Shown: positions 40,754-49,713 of the stretch, in pieces
Layout: each line of letters starts with the position of its first letter
Position numbering within the stretch: the first letter of the stretch is position 1
NCBI RefSeq assembly: GCF_014490575.1
Contig: NZ_CP061033.1
Location: 434,001-498,000 of the forward strand
DNA length: 64,000 bases
Direction of reading: 5' to 3'
From: Corynebacterium zhongnanshanii
Lineage (GTDB): Bacteria > Actinomycetota > Actinomycetes > Mycobacteriales > Mycobacteriaceae
Made by a program: the position numbers and the translations under genes
Notes under the pieces: model-generated
Told to the model about the DNA's origin: nothing
The model's database searches: none
The model's input: only the letters and a program-made list of their open reading frames with translations

Positions 40754-42034
40754 ATGGCGACCGATAATCCAGACAAGGCAGTCCTCCACTACCCAGGTGG
40801 AGAATTCGAAATGGACATTGTCCACGCAACCGAAGGCAACGACGGAATTGCACTGGGCAAGATGCTGGCAGAAACCGGCTTGACCACTCTGGATCCGGGA
40901 TACATGAATACCGGTTCTACCGAGTCCGCAATCACCTACATCGATGGTGCAGAAGGCATTCTGCGTTACCGCGGATACGACATTGCAGATCTGGCCAACA
41001 ACGCCACCTTCAATGAGGTCTCCTACCTGCTGATCAATGGCGAGCTGCCAACCCCAGAGCAGAAGGAAGAGTTCAACTCCAACATCCGCAAGCACACTCT
41101 GCTGGATGAGGACTTCAAGTCCCAGTTCAAGGTGTTCCCTCGCGACGCTCACCCTATGAGCGTGCTGGCCTCCTCCCTGAACATCCTGTCCACCTACTAC
41201 CAGGACAGCCTGGATCCTTTGAACAAGGACCACCAGAAGCTCAACACCTACCGCCTGATGGCGAAGGTTCCAATGCTGGCTGCCTACGCGTACCGCGCAT
41301 CCAAGGGCAAGCCATTCATGTACCCAGACAACAAGCTGAACGCACGCCAGAACTTCATGCGTAACATGTTCGGCTACCCCACCGAAGAGTACGAGAACGA
41401 CCCAGTGCTCACCAAGGCTCTGGACAAGCTGCTCATCCTGCACGCTGACCACGAGCAGAACTGCTCCACCTCCACCGTGCGCATGGTGGGCTCCTCCCAG
41501 GCGAACATGTTCGTCTCCATCGCGGCCGGCATCAACGCACTGTCCGGCCCACTGCATGGTGGTGCAAACCAGGCCGTGCTGGAGATGCTCGAGGACATCA
41601 AGGCCCAGGGCGGCGACGCCACGGACTTCATGAACCGCGTGAAGAACAAGGAGCCAGGCGTGAAGCTGATGGGCTTCGGCCACCGCGTCTACAAGAACTA
41701 CGACCCACGTGCGGCCATCGTGAAGGAATCCGCACACGAGATCCTGAACCACCTGGGCGGCGACGAGCTGCTGGACCTGGCTATGGGTCTGGAAGAGATC
41801 GCACTGGCAGATGACTACTTCATCTCCCGTAAGCTCTACCCGAACGTGGACTTCTACACCGGCCTGATCTACCGCGCCATGGGCTTCCCAACGGACTTCT
41901 TCACCGTTCTGTTCGCCATGGGCCGCCTGCCAGGCTGGATCGCCCACTACCTGGAGCAGGTCAACGATCCTACCGCGAAGATCAACCGTCCTCGCCAGAT
42001 CTACACCGGCCCAGCCGAGCGCAAGCTGTCCTAA
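40754..42034 (+). CDS. gltA: Citrate synthase
   Basis: Entry step of the TCA cycle, condensing acetyl-CoA and oxaloacetate. AAAGG seven bases upstream selects the ATG at 40754 over the one at 40748. 426 residues; catalytic residues in 'GPLHGGANQAVLEML' (His), 'MGFGHRVYKNYDPRA' (His/Arg) and 'VDFYTGLIYRAMGFPTDFF' (Asp). The type II (hexameric) form is suggested by the N-terminal domain of about 50 residues. Followed by a hairpin and an FKBP gene. Confidence 0.97.
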   Translation: MATDNPDKAVLHYPGGEFEMDIVHATEGNDGIALGKMLAETGLTTLDPGYMNTGSTESAITYIDGAEGILRYRGYDIADLANNATFNEVSYLLINGELPTPEQKEEFNSNIRKHTLLDEDFKSQFKVFPRDAHPMSVLASSLNILSTYYQDSLDPLNKDHQKLNTYRLMAKVPMLAAYAYRASKGKPFMYPDNKLNARQNFMRNMFGYPTEEYENDPVLTKALDKLLILHADHEQNCSTSTVRMVGSSQANMFVSIAAGINALSGPLHGGANQAVLEMLEDIKAQGGDATDFMNRVKNKEPGVKLMGFGHRVYKNYDPRAAIVKESAHEILNHLGGDELLDLAMGLEEIALADDYFISRKLYPNVDFYTGLIYRAMGFPTDFFTVLFAMGRLPGWIAHYLEQVNDPTAKINRPRQIYTGPAERKLS

Positions 42035-42049
42035 CGCTTCAAGATCACA

Positions 42050-42090
42050 CGAGCCGCCAGCCCTTGAGATGTTCGAGGGAGGGCGGCTCG
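42050..42090 (+). terminator. Hairpin after gltA
   Basis: Nested stem: CGAGCCGCC (42050-42058) with GGCGGCTCG (42082-42090), and CCCTTGA (42061) with TCGAGGG (42073). There is no T-run, so it may be a processing or stabilising stem rather than a true terminator. Confidence 0.55.
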
Positions 42091-42162
42091 TCCGCGTTGT
42101 CCGGCGAATTTTCGGTAGACTGGCACAGACTTTAGATACATCATTGACAAAGGAGTCTTCAG

Positions 42163-42531
42163 ATGTCTGATGCACAATCCAAGCCGCTCATCGAAGTAGA
42201 TGGTGGTGAAGCGCCCCAAGATCTGGTCATTGAAGACATCACCGTGGGCACGGGTAACGAGGCCGTGGCAGGCGGTCAGGTAGAGGTTCACTACGTGGGC
42301 GTGGACTTCGAGACCGGGGAAGAGTTTGACTCCTCCTGGGATCGCGGACAGTCCATCGAGTTCCCTCTGAACGGTCTGATCCAGGGCTGGCAGGAAGGAA
42401 TCCCTGGAATGAAGGTGGGAGGCCGCCGTAAGCTGACCATTCCACCGGAGAAGGCCTACGGCCCAGCCGGTGGATTCCACCCCTTGGCGGGGCGGACCCT
42501 GGTGTTCGTGATCGACTTGCTGAGCGCGTAA
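42163..42531 (+). CDS. FKBP-type peptidyl-prolyl isomerase
   Basis: Cytosolic folding helper of 122 residues with a complete FKBP domain: 'AVAGGQVEVHYVGVDFETGE', 'FDSSWDRGQSIEFPLN', 'GLIQGWQEGIPGMKVGGRR' and 'KAYGPAGGFHPLAGRTLVFV'. AAAGGAG precedes the ATG. It lies 128 bases after gltA, the conserved neighbour in corynebacteria. Confidence 0.92.
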   Translation: MSDAQSKPLIEVDGGEAPQDLVIEDITVGTGNEAVAGGQVEVHYVGVDFETGEEFDSSWDRGQSIEFPLNGLIQGWQEGIPGMKVGGRRKLTIPPEKAYGPAGGFHPLAGRTLVFVIDLLSA

Positions 42532-42638
42532 ACGCGCGTCGCGCGGCTCGCAGCAACCGTCGCGCGGCCGACAATCACGGATGCAGCCGCAGGAATAATA
42601 GCGGCATAATCGCTGATAAACGCGCTGATAAACAAAAA

Positions 42639-42665
42639 ACCCTGGTGTATTCACCAGGGTCTTTT
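42639..42665 (+). terminator. Terminator of the FKBP gene
   Basis: 9-bp stem ACCCTGGTG/CACCAGGGT, loop TATT, followed by CTTTTG and preceded by an A-run. Confidence 0.85.
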
Positions 42666-42880
42666 GCATGTTTAATGTGTAGTTCTCATTATTCTTTTGT
42701 GCAAAAGAATGGTTTAAGGAAAATAAAATGGAGCTTTTAAAAAGTAAACAACCTGAGTTTTTCTTATGTCTTTAGCTGTGTGTATTATGTTTTTCGGAGT
42801 TAATACTCAGGATATATTCAGGCAACATGAGCTGCGGGACTGGCCGCTGATGCTGCTGACATTCGAGAGGACTTATATTC
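42661..42880 (+). promoter_or_regulatory. AT-rich leader of the second SGNH gene with a 20-bp palindrome
   Basis: This 220-base stretch is much more A/T-rich than its surroundings. It holds ATTCTTTTG-TG-CAAAAGAAT at 42691-42710, perfectly symmetric with a 2-base centre, hence an operator rather than a hairpin. A candidate -10 is hard to pick. No regulator is known to me for this sequence. Confidence 0.5.
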
Positions 42881-43789
42881 ATGAAAAAGACTTTTGCGCG
42901 CTCAGTAATGGCAACCGCAATTGCGGCCGCTGCAACGCTTGCACCTGGTGTTGCTGCCACGTCTTCGGCACTCCCATTGCCACCAGCCCCACAGCTTCCA
43001 GCGGCTCCCCAGCTGCCAGCAGCCCCACAGCTCCCAGGACTGCCACCACTTCCATTCCAGGCTGCACCAAAGGGTGCACAGATGGTCACCTTCGGTGACT
43101 CCTTCACCGCCAACGGTGGCACGAACCCAGCGCGCAACGAAGGTACCCGCGTGCAGTGGAACCCAATGTGCCGCACCGACCACAACAACTGGGCCAAGGA
43201 AGCCGCACGCCACCTCAACAAGTCCATCGCAGACTACTCCTGCAACGGCACCACCGCAGGTTCCGTGAACCTGTACCTGGAGACCGCCATCGCTAACGGC
43301 GACCTGGGACCTGAGACCCAGGACGTTGTCCTCATGTACGGCGGCCTGGACCCAAGCTTCTACATCGACGGTGCCGGCAACGTGCTCAACCTGCCCACCC
43401 CAGTGGGAACCCCCTACCAGGCTCAGCTCTTCGCCCTGAAGGAGCGCATCCGCTCCGTAGCGCCGAACGCTCGCATCACCCTGGCTAGCTACCCACGCCT
43501 GATCGACAACGATCGCGTGTGCCCAGTGGGTATCGCCAACGTCCCAGTCCCAGGTGGCACCGGAGCCGAGAACGCGGTGAACCGCTCCATCGCCAACGCA
43601 GCGCACGTCCTGGGCATGCACTACATCGATGTGCACGCAGCGTCCGATGGCCACGGCCCATGCGCCGCCCCTGATCAGCGCTGGGTCAACATCATCCCAG
43701 AGCCATCCTCCCCATCCGTGATGCCAAGCCACCCAACGGACCGTGGCCACATCGCCATGGGCGAAGTTGTGGCCAACGGCCTGCGCTAG
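42881..43789 (+). CDS. Secreted SGNH/GDSL hydrolase with Pro-rich linker
   Basis: Extracellular esterase or lipase of 302 residues. A Sec signal peptide is followed by a Pro/Ala/Gln linker with a repeated PAAPQLP unit (about 32-60). Block I 'VTFGDSFTANGG' has Ser74, the middle has 'VVLMYGGLDPS', and the C-terminal 'DRGHIAMGEV' supplies a full Asp-x-x-His. Four Cys residues would allow two disulfides. It is a paralogue of the enzyme at 26009 but has a complete triad, and it sits behind an unusual AT-rich palindromic leader. Confidence 0.85.
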   Translation: MKKTFARSVMATAIAAAATLAPGVAATSSALPLPPAPQLPAAPQLPAAPQLPGLPPLPFQAAPKGAQMVTFGDSFTANGGTNPARNEGTRVQWNPMCRTDHNNWAKEAARHLNKSIADYSCNGTTAGSVNLYLETAIANGDLGPETQDVVLMYGGLDPSFYIDGAGNVLNLPTPVGTPYQAQLFALKERIRSVAPNARITLASYPRLIDNDRVCPVGIANVPVPGGTGAENAVNRSIANAAHVLGMHYIDVHAASDGHGPCAAPDQRWVNIIPEPSSPSVMPSHPTDRGHIAMGEVVANGLR

Positions 43790-43792
43790 CGC

Positions 43793-44971
43793 CTACTTAC
43801 CGGCAATAGCGGTCTTCCAAGACATCTTCTGACCATTGTGCAGGATCGCATTCTTGTAAATGCGAGCCACCAGCATAATGATCAGAACGGTGGCCACCAA
43901 GGTCACACCGAAGGATCCCAGAACCTGGATCAGGTTCATATTGCCCGCCGCCAGCTGTAGCGGAGCTACCGACAAGCTGGTGGGTGGGATCCATGCCAAC
44001 ACGGTCATGACGGTGGAATCCAAGAATTGCCACCCGAAAAAGGGCGCGTAAATCATTGCAAAGACGAGTAACAGGATGGGGGCCTGCGTCGACTGCAAAT
44101 CTTCCGTTCGGGACACCAGGGAACCCGCAGCCGCATACAGACTGCCGAAGAGCAACATGCCCAGGACGAACGCCACCAGCATCAGCAGCAAGGTTCCATA
44201 GTCAAAGTCCACATCCTTGGCAAGACCCGTGAGCGACAGTCCCACCGCTCCCACGCCCATGATCAGCGTGGATGCCACCACACCGAACAGCGTGTTCGCG
44301 ATGATCTTGCCCGCCAAGAAGTCCGTGGGGCGAGCCGATGCCAAAATGATCTCCACCACGCGGGAGGATTTCTCCTCTGTCACACGGCTGCCAATGTTTC
44401 CCGCGAACAGCATGACGAAGAAGCACATCATGCCGACCGCGATCATGACCGTGACGATAGCGGGGTAGTTGACGTCGTCGTCAGATTGCTCGTCCAGGGA
44501 GACCATCGTGACCGTCGACGCCGGCATCGCCTTCTGAAACTCTTCCGGCGAAATGCCCAGTGTGCTGAGCGCCTGGTTCTGAGCCATGGACGAGATCACG
44601 CCCTCAACCAGGGAATGCAGGGCAGGATCGGGAGTGTTATCGAAGACGAAGTCCACGCCGTTGTCAGTTTTCACCACAGCAGCATCCGCGTCGCCGTCTT
44701 TGACGCGGGCTTCGGCGTCGGAAGAATGATCAAGGACGGTGACGGTCACGGCGGAGTCGGTGGCCTGCTCAAACGGCTCGGCGGACATGCCCACCACGGC
44801 CAACGTCTTCGGGTCGGCTTCCTTGTCGGAGAAGAATCCCACCAGGCCGATCGCAGCCACCATCGCGACCAGCATAATCGCCAACGAAATCAGGATCGCT
44901 TTCGACTTCAGGGACACCTGAATCTCACGCTGCACCACGGTGGACACAGTTTTTGCGGAAGAGTAACTCAT
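43793..44971 (-). CDS. ABC-2 type transporter permease (NatB-like)
   Basis: Membrane subunit of an exporter, 392 residues: one N-terminal helix (about 29-50), an external domain of about 120 residues, then five to six helices with 'MLFAGNIGSRVTEEKSSRVV' and 'EIILASARPTDFLAGKI', typical of NatB/YhaP permeases. The start overlaps the ATPase stop by 4 bases (ATGA). Cargo may be Na+ or a drug; not determinable. Confidence 0.85.
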   Translation of the reverse strand: MSYSSAKTVSTVVQREIQVSLKSKAILISLAIMLVAMVAAIGLVGFFSDKEADPKTLAVVGMSAEPFEQATDSAVTVTVLDHSSDAEARVKDGDADAAVVKTDNGVDFVFDNTPDPALHSLVEGVISSMAQNQALSTLGISPEEFQKAMPASTVTMVSLDEQSDDDVNYPAIVTVMIAVGMMCFFVMLFAGNIGSRVTEEKSSRVVEIILASARPTDFLAGKIIANTLFGVVASTLIMGVGAVGLSLTGLAKDVDFDYGTLLLMLVAFVLGMLLFGSLYAAAGSLVSRTEDLQSTQAPILLLVFAMIYAPFFGWQFLDSTVMTVLAWIPPTSLSVAPLQLAAGNMNLIQVLGSFGVTLVATVLIIMLVARIYKNAILHNGQKMSWKTAIAGK

Positions 44972-45849
44972 GATTCCACGACCTCCTGGAAGAGCTCAGA
45001 CAGATGGGGGATACGGCGGCTGAAAGAATGCACAGGGCCTTGGGCCAGCGCGGCGTTCAGGATTTCCTGGTCCTGGTCTTCGCCGCGGGCCTGCAGCAGG
45101 ACGTGATCCTCCGACGCCTCGACCAGCTGCGTTCCCTCCGGGTACCAATCGCGCGCTGTCGTGTGGATCTCATAGATCACGGGGCCGCGGGTGCGCAGTT
45201 CATCCACCGTGCCCTCGGCCTTCATGCGGCCATCGCTGATGATTCCCACGCGGTCGCACAGGCGCTGCACCAGATCCAGCTGGTGAGAGCTGAACAGCAC
45301 AGGCACGCCCTGTTTCGCCCGATCGACTAGCAGCTGCGACATGACATTGACTGCGACGGGGTCCAGGCCGGAGAAAGGCTCGTCGAGGATCAGTAGCTCA
45401 GGATCGTGAATCAACGACGCCGCCAGCTGCACCCTCTGCTGGTTTCCCAACGATAGTTGGTCCAATTTATCATTGGCTCGCTCCGCCAGTCCCAGCTGCT
45501 CAAGGAGCGCCTCAGCATTGCGGGCGGCTGCAGCTTTGTTCAGCCCGTGAAGACGGCCGAAGTAGCCCAGCTGGTCGGCGATCTTCTCCTTGGCGTACAG
45601 GCCGCGCTCCTCGGGCATGTAGCCAATGCGGCGGCGCAGATCCTGGTTCATGGGGGTGTCCCCCACCCGGACCTCACCGGAATCACAGGCCAGAACTCCC
45701 AGGGCGATGCGCATCGTGGTGGATTTGCCCGCACCGTTGGAGCCCACGAAGCCGTAGATTTCGCCACGGCCCACGTGGAAGGTCATGTCATGGAGGACCT
45801 GGTGGTCTCCATAACTCTTGTTCAGATGGTCAATATATAACGTATCCAT
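44968..45849 (-). CDS. ABC transporter ATP-binding protein (NatA-like)
   Basis: 293 residues from the ATG at 45849. Walker A 'GFVGSNGAGKST', signature 'LSLGNQQRVQLAAS', Walker B 'LLILDEPFSGLDP', and the C-terminal accessory domain of exporter ATPases. The longer frame to 45963 has no ribosome site. Translationally coupled to the permease behind it. The intergenic region to the divergent aldo/keto reductase (45850-46030) holds both promoters. Confidence 0.88.
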   Translation of the reverse strand: MDTLYIDHLNKSYGDHQVLHDMTFHVGRGEIYGFVGSNGAGKSTTMRIALGVLACDSGEVRVGDTPMNQDLRRRIGYMPEERGLYAKEKIADQLGYFGRLHGLNKAAAARNAEALLEQLGLAERANDKLDQLSLGNQQRVQLAASLIHDPELLILDEPFSGLDPVAVNVMSQLLVDRAKQGVPVLFSSHQLDLVQRLCDRVGIISDGRMKAEGTVDELRTRGPVIYEIHTTARDWYPEGTQLVEASEDHVLLQARGEDQDQEILNAALAQGPVHSFSRRIPHLSELFQEVVES

Positions 45850-46030
45850 AGAATGAATAAAACGTCCTTCAGTGTTTGTGTGTCCCCGGAAAAAGCTGGC
45901 GTGAGCAGCTGACATGGATATACATGGAGCGTGAACATGGGTGGAACACAGCGCGACAACCACGTGAAAACAGCCACATGAATAGCCGGACGCACAGCGA
46001 GCTCAGCCGGAAACGCGTACAAAGGATTGC

Positions 46031-46894
46031 ATGAGTGACATTAGCCTGAACGATGGAACGACGATACCCCAGGTTGGGTTTGGCACATGGCAACTCAAGG
46101 GCGACGTGGCCTATGAATCCACGCTCGCTGCAATCACGGCCGGCTATCGCCACATCGATACCGCGGCGATTTACGCCAACGAGGAAGAGGTGGGGCGCGC
46201 CATCGCAGAGGCCATCAGCCAGGGCATCGTCACCCGAGAGGACCTGTTCATCACCACCAAGTTGTGGAACGCAGATCAGACCCGCGCCGCCGAAGCCCTG
46301 GACCTGTCCCTGTCCAAACTGGGTCTGGACTATGTGGACTTGTACCTGATCCACTGGCCATGCCCCGGCTACGGACAGTACGTGCCGGCGTGGAAGGCGA
46401 TGATGGAGCTGAAGGACGCGGGCAAGACCCGCTCCATTGGCGTGTGCAACTTCTACCCGGAGGCGCTGGATGAGCTGATCGCTGCTGGCGCCACCCCCGT
46501 GGTCAACCAGATTGAGATCCACCCCGGGTTCTCTCAGGACGAGATGCGGGAAGAAAACGCGGCACGCACCATCACGACGCAAGCCTGGTCCCCACTGGGG
46601 CAGGGCACCGTGCTGGAGAACAAGGAAATCCTGCGCATCGCCGAAGAAGTGGGCAAGACCGCAGCTCAGGTGATTATCCGCTGGCACATTCAGCGTGGGG
46701 ACGTGGTACTGCCACGTTCCTCCAATGCCGGGCGCATCGCCCAGAACCTGGATGTGGCGGATTTCAAGCTGAGCAATGACCACATGGCGATCATCACCGC
46801 CCTGGATGATTTGGCCGATCAGGAGGAGTCGGGTGTGACGGGCAGGGTTGGCCCACACCCTCATGAGTTCAATCGGGACACCCCGGCTGAATAA
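46031..46894 (+). CDS. Aldo/keto reductase (AKR5-like)
   Basis: NADPH-dependent carbonyl reductase with a TIM barrel, 287 residues. The catalytic tetrad is complete: Asp43 and Tyr48 in 'HIDTAAIY', Lys77 in 'FITTKLWN' and His108 in 'YLIHWP'. NADPH contacts sit in 'VLPRSSNAGRIAQNLDV'. AAAGGA precedes the ATG. Members detoxify methylglyoxal or reduce 2,5-diketogluconate; the true substrate is unknown. Confidence 0.9.
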   Translation: MSDISLNDGTTIPQVGFGTWQLKGDVAYESTLAAITAGYRHIDTAAIYANEEEVGRAIAEAISQGIVTREDLFITTKLWNADQTRAAEALDLSLSKLGLDYVDLYLIHWPCPGYGQYVPAWKAMMELKDAGKTRSIGVCNFYPEALDELIAAGATPVVNQIEIHPGFSQDEMREENAARTITTQAWSPLGQGTVLENKEILRIAEEVGKTAAQVIIRWHIQRGDVVLPRSSNAGRIAQNLDVADFKLSNDHMAIITALDDLADQEESGVTGRVGPHPHEFNRDTPAE

Positions 46895-46912
46895 CAGGGC
46901 TACAGTAAATGC

Positions 46913-47674
46913 ATGACAGTCCAGAGCCTGCGAGTAGAGCGCGATAGCCACAATCCTCACGTTGCGATCATCACCTTGAACGATCCGGACAAGCGCAACG
47001 CGCTCGACGCGGCGAAGGCCAGCGCTCTGGAGAATGCGATTATTGAGCTGGAGGCCACTCGCCAGACTGATCAGCCCGTGAGGGTGATTGTGATCCGCGG
47101 CGAGGGGCCTGCTTTTTGTGCGGGTGCGGATCTGTCCGGTGGGGTGTACGCCCGAGACTTTTTCGATTCGCTCACGCGCATGCTCACCGCGATTGCGCGC
47201 TGCCCGATTCCGGTGATTGCCGATGTGCAGGGGCCGGCGGTGGGCGCGGGTTGCCAGGTGGTTCTGGCCTGTGACCTGCGCGTCTTTGGGGACCGTGGTG
47301 CCGTATGGGTGCCCGCGGCGCAGCATGGATTCGCGCTCGATACGTGGACGCATCAGCGTCTGTGTGAGTTGGTGGGCGGGGGACATGCGCGCAACATCAT
47401 GATCGGGGCGGCCACCATGGGGGTGGAGCAAGCCCTCGCCACGGGATTCGCGTCCTTGCACGCGGATCCCGCTGGGGCTGTGGAGTACGCCCGCACGATC
47501 GCGGCCCAGGCGCCGCTGTCCATGGAGCACTCCAAGCGTGTGCTCAATTCCGCCGACGCCAGCCGGGACCCATCCCTCGACATGCTCTTCCGGAAGGCGT
47601 GGGCCAGCGAGGATGCACAGGAGGCGCGGGCTGCGCGTGCGGAGAAGCGGGTGCCCCGGTTTAGAGGGCAGTGA
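46913..47674 (+). CDS. echA6: EchA6-like crotonase-fold protein without catalytic glutamates
   Basis: 253 residues, very like Mycobacterium EchA6 along its length: 'GPAFCAGADLSG', 'GFALDTWTHQRLCELVGGG', 'APLSMEHSKRVLN' and the tail 'ARAEKRVPRFRGQ'. Where hydratases have Glu, this protein has Gln ('GAGCQVVLACD') and no PE motif, so it should not hydrate enoyl-CoA. In M. tuberculosis EchA6 carries fatty acyl-CoA towards mycolic acid synthesis; the same role here is inference. It follows the aldo/keto reductase by 18 bases and its end overlaps the convergent methyltransferase gene by 14 bases. Confidence 0.85.
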   Translation: MTVQSLRVERDSHNPHVAIITLNDPDKRNALDAAKASALENAIIELEATRQTDQPVRVIVIRGEGPAFCAGADLSGGVYARDFFDSLTRMLTAIARCPIPVIADVQGPAVGAGCQVVLACDLRVFGDRGAVWVPAAQHGFALDTWTHQRLCELVGGGHARNIMIGAATMGVEQALATGFASLHADPAGAVEYARTIAAQAPLSMEHSKRVLNSADASRDPSLDMLFRKAWASEDAQEARAARAEKRVPRFRGQ

Positions 47675-48500
47675 CCGTGGCGACGACCTCCACGTGGGGC
47701 ATGATGAACAGCGCGCCGGGAGTGTCCTTCCAGGTGTTCCAGCCTTCGACGATCTGTGCGATGGCTTCCTGCGTGGTTGTCCTCTGGCCGGACGTCTGGG
47801 CTGAGCTTGGCTCCAGCTTCCGAGAGGTGTTCTGTATGTCGCCGAGTGCGACGGCCACGCGCTGCTGGTAGTCCTCGTCCTGCGTGCGCGCAACCCACGT
47901 GGACGCCAGGTGTTTGCGCTGCTCCGACGAGGCGTAGGTCCCGTTGCTGGAGCTCACCTGCAGATCGTCAAGACCGGCCTGCACGAACCAGGTGGGCAGG
48001 TGGCGGCCAGCATTCGGTTGCGCATCGGCAAGGTCTGCAACCACGGAAAACACAGCGCGCCAGCGCGACAACCCAGGATGCGGTGGGTACCAGGTCATCG
48101 CTCCGTAGTCCACTTCCCGAGCGGCGATGAGTCCACCCGGTGCGAGCACACGCGCACATTCTCGCAGCGCTGCCACGGGATCCGGTACGTGGTGTAGAAC
48201 CTGGCTTGCGAACACCACGTCGAAGGAGTTGTCCTCGAACGGTAGGGCGTCCGCATTGCCCTGGGTGAAGGACACGGCGGATTCGCGTTCGGCGGCGGCT
48301 GTGGTGGCTGTAGCGATGGCGTCGGGATTTATGTCCACACCCGTGACCTGGGACGCGGCACCACTTAGGGATTCGACGTGCGCGGCCAGGTCCAAGGTCA
48401 GGGAGCCGTGGCCGCAACCTAGGTCCAGCAGGCGCGTTGTTGCCGTGAGGTGGGGGAGGAGGAATGCGGTGGCGTGGGCGTGGGGCAGGTGTTGGCTCAT
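47661..48500 (-). CDS. Class I SAM-dependent methyltransferase
   Basis: 279 residues from the ATG at 48500. SAM-binding motif I 'LLDLGCGHGSLTLDLA', acidic loop 'VTGVDINPDAIA', motif 'GNADALPFEDNSFDVVFASQ' and 'VLHHVPDPVAALRE', a UbiE/Ubie-like small-molecule methyltransferase. The C-terminal 90 residues are variable. The acceptor is unknown. It is divergent from the monooxygenase operon, sharing the region with the RosR-type operator at 48532. Confidence 0.85.
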   Translation of the reverse strand: MSQHLPHAHATAFLLPHLTATTRLLDLGCGHGSLTLDLAAHVESLSGAASQVTGVDINPDAIATATTAAAERESAVSFTQGNADALPFEDNSFDVVFASQVLHHVPDPVAALRECARVLAPGGLIAAREVDYGAMTWYPPHPGLSRWRAVFSVVADLADAQPNAGRHLPTWFVQAGLDDLQVSSSNGTYASSEQRKHLASTWVARTQDEDYQQRVAVALGDIQNTSRKLEPSSAQTSGQRTTTQEAIAQIVEGWNTWKDTPGALFIMPHVEVVATVTAL

Positions 48501-48531
48501 GGTCTCAATACTACGGCATCTCCGACTCATT

Positions 48532-48549
48532 TAGTTGATGTATCAACTA
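48532..48549. promoter_or_regulatory. RosR-type (MarR family) operator
   Basis: TAGTTGATG-TATCAACTA is a perfect 18-bp palindrome. It agrees with the RosR consensus TTGTTGAYRYRTCAACWA of C. glutamicum at every position but the second. RosR is a redox-sensing MarR repressor whose known targets include luciferase-like monooxygenases and FMN reductases, exactly the genes that follow here. It sits 20 bases before the LLM start, covering the promoter. Confidence 0.8.
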
Positions 48550-48568
48550 CTTTGTGTATGATGAGGCT

Positions 48569-49711
48569 ATGCAATTCGGAATCTTTACTATCGGCGATGT
48601 CACTACAGACCCCACGACCGGGCAGACACCCAGCGAACATGAACGCATTCGCAACACGGTGGCCATGGCGAAAAAGGCTGAGGAGGTAGGCCTGGATGTC
48701 TTTGCGACAGGCCAGCACCACAACCCGCCGTTCGTTGCGCCGGCCAACCCTCCGATTCTTCTGGCGCATCTGGCTGCTCAGACGAGCAACATCCAGTTTT
48801 CAACGTCCACGACCCTTATCACCACTACGGATCCGGTCCGTATCGCAGAGGACTACGCCTATGTGCAACACCTCGCTGATGGCCGCGTGGATCTGATGAT
48901 GGGGCGCGGCAACACCGGGGCGGTGTACCCGTGGTTCGGGGCGGATATCCGGAAGGGAATCCCGCTTGCCATTGAGAATTATCACCTTCTGCGCCGCCTG
49001 TGGCGTGAGGAGAATGTGAATTGGCGCGGGGAATTCCGCACACCACTCCAGTCCTTTACCTCCACTCCGCGACCGCTTGATGGAACCCCGCCCTTTGTCT
49101 GGCACGGTTCGATTCGCTCTACGGAGATAGCAGAGCAGGCCGCATTCTATGGCGATGGGTTCTTCCACAATCACATTTTCTGGACGCTTGACCACACCCA
49201 GCAGATGGTGAACCTGTACCGTCAGCGTTTTGAACACTATGGCCACGGCCGGGCTGACCAGGCCATTGTTGGTCTGGGCGGCCAGGTGTTCATCGGCGAT
49301 ACGGAGAAAGAAGCGAAGAACTTCTTCCGCCCGTACTTCGATAATGCCCCGGTGTATGGACATGGTCCTTCCCTGGAAGACTTCGAGCGTTCCACGCCGT
49401 TGACTGTGGGTACAGCGGAGCAGGTCATTGAACGGTACCTGAGCTATGCCGATGCCGTGGGTGATTACCAGCGCCAGTTGTTCCTCGTTGATCATGCGGG
49501 CTTGCCGCAGGATGTGGTGCTCGAGCAGATTGAGATCCTGGGTAGGGACGTGGTTCCTGTCCTTCGGCGAGAATTTGAAGCCCGACGCCCGGCGCATGTT
49601 CCTTCAGACCCTCCGACCCACGCCAGCTTGGTTGCCGACGGAGCTTCATCCCGTCACCATGCCGTGACACCTGCAGTGATGTCAGACAACGATACTCAGG
49701 ACGGTGAGTAG
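48569..49711 (+). CDS. Luciferase-like flavin monooxygenase (CE1758 family)
   Basis: FMNH2-dependent oxygenase, 380 residues. Barrel start 'MQFGIFTIGDVTTDPTTGQ', then 'AEEVGLDVFATGQHHNPPFV' and 'LADGRVDLMMGRGNTGAVYP', typical of bacterial LLM proteins; C-terminal 'TVGTAEQVIERYLSYADAVG'. The last 40 residues are a loose tail. The ATG at 48569 is preferred over GTG 48554. The FMN reductase follows 2 bases after the stop and would supply reduced flavin. The natural substrate is unknown; the operator at 48532 suggests a role in oxidative or thiol stress. Confidence 0.88.
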   Translation: MQFGIFTIGDVTTDPTTGQTPSEHERIRNTVAMAKKAEEVGLDVFATGQHHNPPFVAPANPPILLAHLAAQTSNIQFSTSTTLITTTDPVRIAEDYAYVQHLADGRVDLMMGRGNTGAVYPWFGADIRKGIPLAIENYHLLRRLWREENVNWRGEFRTPLQSFTSTPRPLDGTPPFVWHGSIRSTEIAEQAAFYGDGFFHNHIFWTLDHTQQMVNLYRQRFEHYGHGRADQAIVGLGGQVFIGDTEKEAKNFFRPYFDNAPVYGHGPSLEDFERSTPLTVGTAEQVIERYLSYADAVGDYQRQLFLVDHAGLPQDVVLEQIEILGRDVVPVLRREFEARRPAHVPSDPPTHASLVADGASSRHHAVTPAVMSDNDTQDGE

Positions 49712-49713
49712 TC

